Below, one piece after another: positions 34,614 to 45,730 of a DNA stretch of 64,000 nt. This DNA comes from Apostichopus japonicus (taxonomy: Eukaryota; Echinodermata; Holothuroidea; Aspidochirotida; Stichopodidae). The position numbers and the translations under genes are program-made. The notes beneath the pieces were generated by a model, which was not told where the DNA came from, ran no database searches, and worked only from the letters and a program-made list of their open reading frames with translations. The DNA lies in NCBI RefSeq assembly GCF_037975245.1, contig NC_092577.1:22284398-22348397 (forward strand), given 5' to 3'. Each line of letters starts with the position of its first letter. The first letter of the stretch is position 1.

Positions 34614-36634
34614 CTCGATTATGAGGCGCCATGTGTGACAAAATTATATACCAAATATATTGATTATAACTCCTCATATATATTAGTTATGCCACAATAT
34701 ATATATAACTTACTCGTACACCTCATATATATAGGTTATGCATAACCTATTTTCATTATGCATAACATATATATCAAAGTAAGTCATATATTTTGCTATT
34801 ATAATCGATATTTACATATATATATATAATATAGGTCCGTACGGCTTTCCGTATAATTTTGTCACACTCGGCGAGCTCATATATATATAGGTTATAGACA
34901 CACGAGCAGCACGCGAATGGGCGGTGCTATGTTAGACACTTGTGATACGTGGGCGGGGCGTATGCAAATTCGGCAAAGCGCGGCAAATTAGCTGGACGAA
35001 TATCTTACACTGGGATTGAGAGTGTGTTTGAGAGAAATGAGAATTGGGAATGATATGGGATTTACCCAGAAGGAGATCCACCTGCGTATGAGGTAGACCA
35101 TGAAATACAAGTGCCCGAAACTCAGTATTCACTTAGAAGAGATCAACTTGCAATACTGAGGGAAACAGGCAATCCACTTGAGGACGCTGGAAGCCATGGG
35201 TATCATTTGTATACCACAACTCGCTTACTTGTAAGAGAACTGGTTGCAGAAAATGATGTAGACATTCAGAATTGGTAATTAATGGATTTCATTTCAGTCC
35301 AGTTCACCTTAAAACAACTTACACATGCCCAGATCAAAATAATTGAGCAAACAGATCTGTTGTCATGTTTACAGACACAAGAAGTCTTTTTATGCATTAA
35401 AAAGGGTATTATTTTATCCTGAAATATGAATTATTGGAATCCAAATTTTGTTTAGATCGCCTGTTAGGTCATTTAAAATTATTAAAGAACATAGACTCGG
35501 CGTATCTGATACATCACATATGTTTGCTCAAGTCATTTCCTCCAGATATGAACAATTTATTTGTTTTGCTGGAAATAAAAACCGTTCCAAAGTATGACTA
35601 TCCTGAATACAGGACAAGATGTAAAGATAAGTTGTAGCTATCGTACCGTGTTTGTTCAATGGGTATGACATGGCAATGTAATGCTTCTTGAATTTCTAGT
35701 ACATCACTAAAAGGAATTATTTCAAAACTCATATTTTCTGTATTTGGACTTGTGCACTGTAAATACTATAATCATAACATAATCACATTACAATTTGGAT
35801 CACTCTAGATTTTGGAAGCAAATCTATGGTAAGTTGCATACAGCTATTTTACATGTTTAAATTATGGTTATGAACATTATGAATGATTAAGAAATTAGGA
35901 CATACAGACTGCAACATAGGCCTATGCAGAGTTCAACTATGATCCATGTCCTTTTGGTGCATATGTGATACATTTTTCAACAATGTTATTAACCTCATGA
36001 AGTATTTAATATGTCCAGACATGTGTGAAATGATTTGTGAAATGATGTGTGTGACACAGGGCCATAGTCACAATATCTCATTAAGCTCCTCGCGGTATAT
36101 GATCCCTATTGATTTTGGTGCTGATGTCATGAAAATTACCAACCTTTCTACCAGAGACGAAAACTCGTGTTCACTCAAATTAGACATGGCGATGACCTAT
36201 AGGTGTAACTTTAGTTATACTACTTAGGCTAGTAATAGTATTATATAGTACAGTGTGTAAATGGCATATTCGTCCAGCTACTTTGCCGAATTTGCATACG
36301 CCCCGCCCACGTATCACAAGTGTCTAACATGGCACCGCTCATTCGCGTGCTGCTCACGTGTCTATAACCTATATATATATATGAGCTCGCCGAGTGTGAA
36401 AAAATTATACGGAAAGCCGTACGGACCTATATTATACAAATTGATTATAGTTGCAAATATATATGACTTACTGTGATATATATGTTATTCATAATGTAAA
36501 TAGGTTATGCATAACCTAAATATATGAGGTGTACGAGTAAGTTATATATATTGCGGCATAACTAATATATATGAGGGGTTATAATCAATATATTTGGTAT
36601 ATAATTTTGAGACACATGGCGCCTCATACTCGAT
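34614..36634 (+). mobile_element. DNA transposon with ~380-bp terminal inverted repeats and 6-bp target duplication
   Basis: The element spans 34620-36628. CTCGAT occurs directly before it (34614-34619) and after it (36629-36634). The termini are TATGAGGCGCCATGTGTGAC and its near-exact complement. The inverted repeats run about 380 bp inward (34620-35003 against 36261-36628). They share GTATGCAAATTCGGCAAAG, AGCAGCACGCGAATG and ATATAGGTCCGTACGGC and are full of TATATA. The interior (35004-36260) holds only a short open stretch at about 35046-35278 (PEGDPPAYEVDHEIQVPE, SLRRDQLAILRETGNPL) without a transposase signature. It is therefore probably non-autonomous or a decayed autonomous copy. A 6-bp duplication is known for IS3EU and Dada elements; the superfamily is a guess. 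Confidence 0.75.
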
Positions 36635-38701
36635 GCCAAAATTTGAAATGCTCGAACGATTTAGTACGAAATTGCACTCTTAAAACGCAAAAATAGTCGT
36701 CTATAAACCATTTTTCACGAAAACTTGTAATCCGGTTTACAATTCAAAACAGATAATCTTCACGGCAAACTTCCTCCCCATCTTTATTTTCGCTTCAATC
36801 TCGTCCGTTTCAACTTGGGACTGTACCATTATCTTTTGGTGTTGAGAATATACATTGTTATTAATTGAAATATGACAAAGCCATTGAAGAGACTGATATG
36901 ATTCTAAGCTCCCCTTTTTTAATTATTAATAATGATTTATAAGTGATTTACATTAATTTATGTAATGATTTAAACGCATTACAGTTAATAAAAGGATTAT
37001 CTAAAAACCACTCTCCCCCATCGTTTATCAACATCGAACATGCCAAAAGTAAATGTTACATCATATTGTACAGAACTTTCGTACGTCAGCTGGGAAAATC
37101 TATAGAGCTAACTTGCGTTAGCAGAAATAGTGGAACCCATACCTATCCATGAACCATACTGTGCAACGATATACCCCTATCGTGATTTGCGAAGTGTGGC
37201 TCAAAGGCGAAAACTTCTCTCATTTAATATATAGCATAACTTGATGCTTGATGTTGCATTTTCTCCTAAATTATCATAATAGGCTAGTTGTACAGAAACC
37301 TTGCTTGAACTAAGTCACTAGTAATATTATAGCATCAGCCATAGATTTAATAAAATGATCTATATCATGCTACAATAAGAGGGTTTGCTTGCTTAAATGA
37401 TCCTATTATTATATACAGCAACAATCATTTTATCCATACATCGCCCATAATGCTTTTTTTCTTTAGGCCATCATCCCAGATATTCAATCTCACCATGACT
37501 GTACTGTAATAATGTCAAAGAAATATGTAGAAATCAGCAATTGATTTTACCAAACAATTATTCTTTGTTAGTAAGTGGGTTCACTGGATTTTTAAATACC
37601 AGCTTGGGGAGGGGTATTGTTGCTTCTAGAAGGAGTGTTTTTTTTTCTTCAAATTATTTACTATTGTCTCCTAGGAAGCTTGTAGAAGTCGATTACAAAA
37701 GCACATATGGTCTTTGTTTGAGTAGGAGAAGGGAGACAATGGACAAAATTCAAAGGGCCTGTGACTGGAAATGTCATGTGAAAGGTCACAAATTATTTAT
37801 ATATACACAATTAATAAGTCCCACATCAAAACATGGGGGTTGGGGGGGGGGGAGAGCAGAACAATGTCAGGCTCTGACTAGTAGTGTGTCATTATTTCCC
37901 TCTTACATGCAGTCAGGGTGGGGTGGAGAGGGACACTGTTTGGTGCAGACAAAATAATGAAAAGCACAAAGAAAAAGGATAACAAACAAGATTTTATCAT
38001 TGGTATGTTTTTTTTATTGTGTCCTGTCACAGTGAACAGCAGAAGGCAAGGTATAACGGTTTTCAGCATAAACATCAAGCTTCCTTTGGGTAGGATTTGT
38101 TCATGGGAGGGGCACAACTTTTATTATGGGGGGGGGTCTGATTGAGTCTAGCGTTGCTTTGAAAGATCACAGATGGCATCATTGACCTCTTTGGTAGCGC
38201 TTTTTAAAACTGCTGAAGAGTTGATCAGTTTCCATTTCATAGGTCACTGGAACTCAAATTGTTGCTCTGTGTGAGAGCCTCTAGATGTAAACACATTCAC
38301 TGCACTAATGTACAGTAAATACCAAGTTTGCAAAGCAAATTGTTCTGAAATCGATTTTACACGATTTTTGAAAAATCTATATTTAACAATGACAACTACT
38401 AAAAACTGCATATTATAGGCTCACAGAGTAAACAATATTCAGTAGCAGCATTTCTTGTTCAGAAATATACTTTAACCCGTTGTTATGATTTCATGTATAG
38501 ATTCTGACAAGAATATTGGAATGAAAAAAAAATCCAGTCCAGTTAATAATATCATGTTGTTCACATGGATTTTAAATCACATTCTACTGACATCAAATGA
38601 CCATTGCCTTGTTAACACAACTGCAGAGAATGAGTAATTTCTGTCAGGAAAAACCTGTACAGCTTATTAAAGAAAAAGAGAAAGACAAGTCACACACTTA
38701 C
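36635..38701. other. non-coding, nothing recognised
   Basis: AT-rich, with G-runs at 37842 and 38127. Open frames here show no family features. It is probably intron or flank of the minus-strand gene whose exons begin at 38702. Confidence 0.4.
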
Positions 38702-39365
38702 CTGAAGAGAAAATTTAGACAGCAAGGAACCAAGTTTATTACAATCTGCTCCATGTTGGAGAAAGACTGTTGATTAAGTGCATGAAAATGTGTACCTTCT
38801 TTTGCTTTAAATCGATCCCAAATGTTGCTGCCGCTTGCATTAGACCAATTAGCAAAGAGTATTGAGACGTGACAACTAATACTCACATCGGCAGCTGATG
38901 ACCAAAATTATTGTCTTCTTGTGCTCAGCATATACAGATATGGTTTGCAAGGTTTTCACATTCTGACTACACATTACCTTTCACCATCAAAAACAATAAG
39001 TCTCTTGATTCTTGAACTCAACGTGTCACAAGATCGTTTTTAATATGAAATTGGTCCAAGCTTCCTTTCTTGAGATATCAAGTTTAAAAGCAAGGCATCA
39101 CAAACACATCACTCATCCACCTGCATGACTACAAATTATCATTGGAAACAAATACTGATATTTCTATCAATACAGAAAATATCTGGGGAACATTTCAACA
39201 ACTGAGGCAGCTTGAAATTAAATTTTTAGGGGGAGAAAAGGATAGATGATTTGGAAGGAAACTGCACAACATGAAAATGTAATATATTGACATACCTTGA
39301 ATGTGAAAAAGGGCAACATACCGTGGTGCAAAATCTACACAATGATACAAAATTTCAGCCATTGA
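38702..39365 (-). CDS. unrecognised host gene, two phase-matched exons
   Basis: The upstream exon (39365-39296, 70 bp) lies between TTTCATTTTGCAG and G|GTATGTC and encodes SMAEILYHCVDFAPRYVALF-HIQ in phase 1. The next exon (38894-38702, 193 bp) follows GGTCATCAG and opens with the two bases needed. It continues AADVSISCHVSILFANWSN, then NIWDRFKAKEGTHFHAL and MEQIVINLVPCCLNFLFR, ending CAG|GTAAGTGTG in phase 2. Phase agreement and strong splice sites make this a real gene fragment. I do not recognise the family. It has Cys-rich, hydrophobic stretches but no clear membrane segment. Further exons on both sides are unseen. Confidence 0.55.
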
Positions 39366-40250
39366 CTGCAAAATGAAAAGCATGTGGCTAAGCTTGAAGC
39401 CTACCTAGATCGTATGTGCTACATTGACACTCTCACGAATAAGTCACCTGATATTGCACACCACATTAAATGTCCTATGCTATTCTTTGTGTAGGCCTGC
39501 CGACATTAGTACCATTTGATGAACCTACTGTACAATAGCCCGTTGGGGGGTGGGTGGGATGGGTGGTTGATTGCTTACTCTACACACTAGTGATATCTTG
39601 AAATATAATAACACTCTCATAACTAAGAGAAACCTATATTGTATCATATACATATCGTATACAGTATAGTCTACTGATCTATTAGATATATGCCCCCAGT
39701 GTAGACCTTAAGTATTACAAAGTACTATTCAGCCACTAACAGAAACAGTAAAGAGTATGTGGCAAAGCTTCACACCACGCAATATGGTGTGTGCTGCCTT
39801 CACACTCTCACTTATTCCAGTTGCATGACAATACCTTAGGCAAACCATATTAACTTAACTACTATACATACATAGACCTATCTTGGGATAAACCTACAGA
39901 CATTAGTGTCATTCAATGAGATTCACTGTAGACTTGATAACATACTTGTACTGTAGCTATGGGTTTGTGGGTTTGACTTGACTTGACTTGGAGAATTGCC
40001 ATACCTTCAGTGTGAAAAAGGGCAACCAGACCTACTTCACAATGATACAGAATTCAGCGATTGACTGCAAAAAGGAAAAGCATGTGACCATGTGGTTTGT
40101 GCTGCCTCAAAGCTCTCACACATAACAGTCTCCTTATGCAAACGACATTTGAATTTATATTACACTATTTCTTGGATAGTCCTGCCAATAGTTGTATAAT
40201 CCAATAACACTAAAGCAGCCTATTCTTAAGGTATTTAAAGGTGTTGGTGG
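39366..40250. repeat. degenerate segmental duplication around the 39.3-kb exon
   Basis: Blocks with AAAGCATGTGRC, CTCTCACANATAA and CCTRCMGACATTAGT recur near 39375-39540, 39750-39960 and 40075-40200. They mark two or three diverged copies of a roughly 350-700-bp unit that includes the exon at 39296-39365. Confidence 0.5.
40005..40064 (-). pseudogene. decayed duplicate of the 39.3-kb exon
   Basis: It keeps the acceptor (CTTTTTGCAG), the start TCAATCGCTGAA, the end GCCCTTTTTCACACTGAAG and the donor GTATGGC. It has lost 10 bp internally and reads into TAG, so it cannot replace the exon at 39296-39365 in frame. Confidence 0.6.
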
Positions 40251-40728
40251 TTGACTGCTGGCAAATAAAATGAAAGCCATGATCCTCACACTGCACGAGC
40301 TGGTAAGTACTATCTTCATTGTCTCAATAAAATGGGTCACATGCAAATGAAAATATTAGTTTCCTCGACTCCATAAACCCATCCAAAAGTTTATCCTCAA
40401 TGTTGTTTTGTTTTTTAATATAACATCTGCACCTTGTATTTGAAGGAGTGCCATCACCTGTACTTTTGTGAGGCAATTTATGCACTGGTAGTTGAAGACT
40501 TCCAACCACTTTGGCAGTTGGCAGTTGGCTTTCGTGGAGTGCGGACGTGTTTTCGCTCTCCATCTGTTACAGCTGTTATTGTACTGTGCTGTGCTATACT
40601 TCCCGCCAGGCGGGTGTGATAGCTTGTGTTCGTGTGTTTTCCTCAGTTCGTATATCGTTTGTTGTTTCACTATCCTGTCTTTTGTTTGTTTTGTGTTACT
40701 CCCCTGTGGCCTAGCCACCTTCGGTATC

Positions 40729-41820
40729 ATGGCATCGCGCCGTGATTCTCGGATAGTTAAGTTGTCGTTCACCGGTGAACAAGCTGTTCCACCGGTGCAA
40801 GTTTTTAGTATTTTGAAGAGCAAGGGTGTTGTTGTGCCTGGAGAGGTTGATGCTTTGCAAGCTCTCCAGGGTCGTAATACGTACGATTTACGTTTTACCA
40901 GTGACGTGGCCCGTCAGAAAGGTGTCACGTTGCTGAGTAACGTCGAGGGGATGACAGTTACTCCATACGAGCGATCCGTATGGGTAACTATCATCCACGT
41001 AGGACTAGAGGTGCGGCAGGAACTTGTCGTAACGGTTTTGGGTCGGTTCGGGGCTGTCAAGGCTGCCAAAATGTGCTCCTATGCACAAGCCCCTGGGGTG
41101 TTGAACGGGCACCGACAGGTTCGGATCGACCTGAAACAGGACATTCCCTCCTTCCTGTTTATAGCAGGGCATAAAGCCCACGTGCGGTATCCCGGTCAGC
41201 CCCGTACCTTCTTCAGGTGTGGGGAGACCGGGCACGAAGCCAAGGGCTGCCCAAACAAGAAATGTGGGCGCTGCCTTCGTCTTGGGCATGATAGCACCGC
41301 TTGCCCAAACGAGGTTGTGCGCTCACTATGTGGGAAGGAGGGACATGTCTTTCGAGCTTGTCCCTCCTCTTATGTCTCTAGGACTAAGAGTGGGGGTAAG
41401 TCAAGTTCCGACGCACCTACTACTTCACGAGAGGAGGGGGAATCTGGTGGGATTTTACCCTCCCCTGCACCTGGTTCACCCTCCCCCGTCGTTGCAGACC
41501 CCAACCCCGTGTCCGCACCGAGAAAGTCTCCACCAGCTTCCCCCATCAACTCGTCCAGTTCCGTCCCCAGTCCGCCGCCGGTATCGCCAGATCCGGAGGC
41601 TTTGTCTGACGGAGAATCGGTGGTCATCTATTCTCCGGAGGTTCTGTCTGACAGCGACTCCGGTGAATCGGTGATCAGCGAGCCGAAACGTGCCACTGGG
41701 ACGAGCTGGTACGACGAAATGGGGGAACCCTCTCTTAAAAGGTCGGCTTCAAGTGACGACTCGGACGACGATATGTCGTCAAGGGCGCGCTTGAAGCTTA
41801 CGGAATCGTCGTCTTCGTAG
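40729..41820 (+). CDS. LINE family A ORF1, zinc-knuckle RNA-binding protein
   Basis: An open 363-codon frame from ATG in TCGGTATCATGG; the same start context and MASRRDSRIVKLSFTGEQ occur in the minus copy. The N-terminal half (VPGEVDALQ, YDLRFTSDVA, SVWVTIIHVGLEV, VTVLGRFGAVKAAKMC) has the alternating pattern of an RRM-like fold. Three CCHC knuckles follow (about residues 158-210), then a Ser/Pro-rich acidic tail. In this copy the first Cys of knuckle 1 is Phe (FFRCGETGHEAKGC) and the first Cys of knuckle 3 is Arg (RSLCGKEGHVFRAC). The minus copy at 24.2 kb keeps both Cys. The frame is open, but two zinc sites are probably lost. Its role is to package the LINE RNA. The ORF2 start lies 21 nt after the stop codon. 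Confidence 0.85.
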   Translation: MASRRDSRIVKLSFTGEQAVPPVQVFSILKSKGVVVPGEVDALQALQGRNTYDLRFTSDVARQKGVTLLSNVEGMTVTPYERSVWVTIIHVGLEVRQELVVTVLGRFGAVKAAKMCSYAQAPGVLNGHRQVRIDLKQDIPSFLFIAGHKAHVRYPGQPRTFFRCGETGHEAKGCPNKKCGRCLRLGHDSTACPNEVVRSLCGKEGHVFRACPSSYVSRTKSGGKSSSDAPTTSREEGESGGILPSPAPGSPSPVVADPNPVSAPRKSPPASPINSSSSVPSPPPVSPDPEALSDGESVVIYSPEVLSDSDSGESVISEPKRATGTSWYDEMGEPSLKRSASSDDSDDDMSSRARLKLTESSSS

Positions 41821-41840
41821 TTTTGCCCCACTGCCCTCTC

Positions 41841-44800
41841 ATGGCCCATACACTTTCAGTTGCCACTTTGAACGTGAATGGCATGAGGGATCATCGCAAG
41901 CGCAGTCGCATTTTCCAATATTGTAAATCAATGGGGGTCGACTGCGTTTGCCTGCAAGAAACACATATTTTGGAAGAAGATGTCCCTCTATGGGCTTATG
42001 AGTGGGGTGGTGAGCTGCATGCTTCGTTTGGTTCGTCTTCATCCTGTGGCACTGTCATCCTTCTGTCAGCTCGTCAGGCGGGTTGTGCCACTAGGGTGGA
42101 GACGGATCACGAGGGCCGATTGGTTTGCATTCTATTCAAGTATCCACAGGGTAACATCGCCATTTGCAATGTGTATGCTCCCAATCGGCCTTCTGCTAGA
42201 CGAGATTTTTTTAACACGCTGCCTTCCTTTGTTCCTGGTAGTGCGCCGTGTGTCATGGTCGGAGACTTTAACTGTGTCCCAGACTCGGGTCTTGACAGAC
42301 TCGGAACTTCTGTGTCTGCAAGTCCCGACGCTGGGATCACAGAATTGGACAGATTCACTTCGGCACACCTTTTAGCCGATGTCTGGAGGCATATGCACCC
42401 GTGCAGTACGGTGTATACGTGGGTGAGGCCTAACGGAGAAGATGCCTCCAGGATAGATCGAGTGTATGCGCCCGTAAGTTTTACATTTTCGGGTTGCGAG
42501 ACGCTCAGCTGTCCGCTCTCTGACCATGACACTTTAGTAGCACGTTTTGTTTTGCCTTCCATTTTCCCCATCGGGCGGGGCCTATGGAAGCCTTAACTGT
42601 CGGATTCTTGGCGAGGCAGAGTTCCGCCAGGGTTTCGAGACCAGGTACAAAGGATGGCAAACATTGAAGCCGGCCTTTGTTTCTACATCCCAATGGTGGG
42701 ATGAGGTCAAGTTGCGCATCAAACGCTACGCAATTCAGTATTGCGTGACCCGCGCACGGCGTCGAAGAGAAAAATTCTCCAAGCTGTGCGCGGAGGTGAA
42801 GTTTGGCGACCCTTCGGCAGTCATCGCTTTGCAGACTTATCTCGATGAAAAGTACCACGGTGCCCGCGTCAGGGCCCGTGTCGAAGCGGTGGAAGCCGAG
42901 GAGCGCCCTTGACTGAGGTTTTACCAGTCCGTTAGCTCATCGGCAGGTGACAGACGCGTCCCGTCTGTACGCGCTACTGATGGGACCGTGGTTAGTGACC
43001 CTCACGGCATTGTCCGCGTATATAAAGAGTACTATTCGAGTTTGTTTACGCGTGGCAATGTCGACTTGTCGGCACAGGCTGATTTATTGAGGGGAATCTC
43101 AAAAACCGTTCCCCACGATGTCAATGATATTTTGGGGGGCGAAATAACCACTGTTGAGCTTTGGAAGGCGCTTTCGAAGATGAAGAATGGCAAGTCCCCG
43201 GGTTCGGACGGGCTTCCGAGGGAGTTCTACCGAACCTTCTGGGCAATAATAGGACCCGACATCAGAGCCGTCTTCGAGGACGCCTTCCAAAACGGACTGT
43301 TAAACCAAAGTCAACGTCTGGGCATGATTACTTTGCTGCCCAAGTCTGGGGACCCCTTGGATCCCCGTAACAAGCGTCCGATCACCTTGTTAAATGTGGA
43401 CTACAAGTTGCTGGCTAAGGCTTTGTGCAACCGCCTTGCACTGGCTATGCCGCATCTTGTGGGTGATCTCCAGACTTGTGCAGTCAAGGGTGATTGCATC
43501 CAGCAGAACTTGTGGTTGATGCGCGACTTGACCGACTTTGTTATTGAGCGTGATTTGCCATGTGCATTGGTGTCTCTGGACCAGCAGAAGGCCTTTGACA
43601 TGGTGGATCGCGGTTTTTTAATGAATGTATTGGAGACGTTTCAGTTGCACCCAAATTTTCGTAAATGGATTTCTGTTTTGTATCAGGAAAGTTTCAGTTC
43701 TGTTATCGTAAATGGGTTTTGTTCGGAGGTTTTTAACGTAGAGAGGGGGGTGCGCCAGGGGTGCCCTCTGTCTCCATTACTTTATGTTTTGTTTACCGAG
43801 TCCCTCTCTCGTCTTTTGGAAAGGGACTCCAGACTTGTTCCATTCGTTGTGCCAGGGGGTGCCAAAGTGAAATGCGCTCAATATGCAGATGACGTGACAT
43901 GTGTTGTTTCGAGTCTGGGCTCCTTTCGCGCACTCTCGCAGGATTTATCTATTTTCGAGAGAGCTACCGGGGCGAAGTTGAATCCAGAAAAGACAAAGGG
44001 CCTTCGTCTTGGTAGCTGGAGATACAGAGACTTACCATTCGGTGCGTCGTGGTCGGATCAGAATATCAAAATTAATGGTATATGGTTCGGCTACGATGCA
44101 CCTGGTGATGTCACCTGGAGCGAGAGGGCTGAGGTATTTGAGAGCAGGCTCGAAACCTTTGGCACCCGCTGGCTTTCGATCCTAGGGAAAGTCACCGTAG
44201 TTAATCGTTTTGTTTCGCCCATCTTGTGGTACCCGGGCGCGGTGTATCCAATTCCGCGTCGCGTCCTAGTGCGGTTGGAGAGAGCGATATTTTCATTTAT
44301 TTGGTCGGGTGGTACAGAGCTTGTGAAAAGGGCGGTAATGTACCAAAAACTGGAGAAGGGTGGGTTAGGGGTTGTTCATCTGGGAAGTAAGTTAACTTGT
44401 TTGTTATTTAAGCAGTTGTTTGTAGCGGTAACTGACCCAGGGTTGCCTTGTTCATATTTTGTACGTTTTTGGGGCGGTTTGCACCTGCGTCGATGGGTCC
44501 CGGCGCTGTTTAGCAACAGAGAACCGCATAGTAGTACTCCAAACAGGGTGGTGCGTGTCTTTTGCTCCGCTCTGATTGAGTTGCCCCCTGTTGACCTGTC
44601 ACAGCCGGCCCTCGTTCACAGTTCGTTGCGGGATAGGGCCTTGAATGCAATTTTTGTACAGGGACGTCATCCTGTCGAAGTATGGCGTTCGGTGCATTCA
44701 AGGCTGAATGGTTGCAGGCTCCGTGACCTTGCATGGAGAATTGCACACGGTGCCTTGGTGACCAATCTGAAAAGGTATCACTGGCGATTGGGTGATGGAC

Positions 44801-45234
44801 TGTGCCCGAGGACCGGCTGTGACAGCTTAGAGAGTACTGCCCATGTTTTTTGGCATTGCCCCTTTGTTTTGAACTTGTGGGAGTGGTTTCAGTCCTGGAC
44901 CGACCGTTTAACGGGAGACCGTTCCTGGTCGGTAGGACAGGGTTTTGTCTTGTATGGATTAGATCCTCCAGTTTGTTCCGTTGCTGTGTTGCAGCGTATT
45001 ATTTATGTTTGTTCTGTTGTAAAAAAACTTATTTGGAGGAATAGATGTGATGTTGTTTTTAGGGGGAAATTTGCCAGTTGGCAGGCAGTCCTGGAGGCGG
45101 TGAAGTCTGACATTCGCCTTCAGGTTGAAGGCGATTTTCGCCGTTTATCTAGGGCTGCCTTTTTTGGACGGTGGTGTGCTGGGGAAGGGTGTTTTGTTTC
45201 GCTGCGTGCTGGTCGTCCTTTTGTAGTTTTTTAA
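41841..45234 (+). pseudogene. LINE family A ORF2: endonuclease, reverse transcriptase
   Basis: ATG at 41841 opens MAHTLSVATLNVNGMRD. The endonuclease has LQETHIL, NVYAPN, VGDFNC and SDHD. A deletion near 42583 shifts the frame; the sequence continues as LNCRILGEAEFRQGF. An in-frame TGA is at 42910-42912. From there 770 codons are open: GKSPGSDGLPREFY, RPITLLNVDYKLLAK, the catalytic QQKAFDMVD, GVRQGCPLSPLLY and AQYADDV, then a thumb region. A C-terminal zinc-like segment ESTAHVFWHCPF and WRNRCDVVFRGKFASW follow. All RT catalytic residues are present. The enzyme nicks target DNA and primes cDNA there. Two lesions stop it from being made whole. Confidence 0.9.
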
Positions 45235-45383
45235 TATTTCAGTGGGGGGTTGGGCGTTTTGTCTCTGCAGGTCGGTGAGCGTATGTACTTTTTTTTGGCT
45301 CGCTTGACCTGAGGTTCGTTTGTAAGAATGGGATGGTTTGGTAGTGCCGTTTGGCCGTGACGTTTTGTATCCCGTATGACATC

Positions 45384-45730
45384 CAGCATGGTCTGGCTGG
45401 AATGCAACAGTAGCACCCCTTTTGGTCGCAGCTTGTACCGAGAAAAGGTTCTGTTGATACGTTGGTATGTACAAGGCATCCTTCAATTAAGCGGTAACAC
45501 GCCTTCCATTAACATCGACGATTGACACATTGGCGTCTCCTCGCTCTAAGGCTGCTTTATTAGACCTTGTTCCATCAGCCAACTCATCAAAGTGGTTTTC
45601 TGGTCGAAAGGACTCATCAAACAAGACAAACTGGGGATTCAACAGAAATGATATGCGAAGCCGCACCACAATCAACCAACAACATATCAGTTCTTTCATG
45701 ACCTACATCCGTGTCGCGTGATTCACTAAC
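45384..45730 (-). mobile_element. Ty1/copia LTR retroelement fossil, protease-region fragment
   Basis: Minus-strand pieces with ELADGTRSN and LKDALYIPTYQQNLFSVQAA match the region just after the copia protease active site. The element is broken, and only this part is recognisable. Low-complexity Ser-rich sequence further along the minus strand (to about 45940) could be its gag end, without proof. The family A LINE lies directly against it at 45378, so the LINE probably landed in the copia copy or the two were joined by a later deletion. Confidence 0.7.

Larger units (their letters stand above)
40522..45378 (+). mobile_element. family A LINE (Tx1/L1-type), nearly full length
   Basis: 5' leader from TTGGCTTTCGTGGAGTGCGG, ORF1 (40729-41820), ORF2 (41841-45234) and a 3'UTR that breaks off at 45378 in ATCCCG. 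The last roughly 25 bp (hairpin and GTAAAAAGCACA), seen in the copies at 4.3 and 60.1 kb, are missing. A zinc-knuckle ORF1 plus an APE-like endonuclease and YADD reverse transcriptase with a C-terminal zinc-like motif place it in the L1 superfamily, near Tx1. It abuts a copia fossil at 45384. No target duplication was found, in keeping with a lost 3' edge. ORF2 carries one frameshift and one stop, so this copy is dead but young. Confidence 0.9.

Noticed and set aside
37541-37957. Plus-strand 138-codon open frame
   Set aside because: Crosses a polyG run and shows no domain or codon pattern; probably chance.
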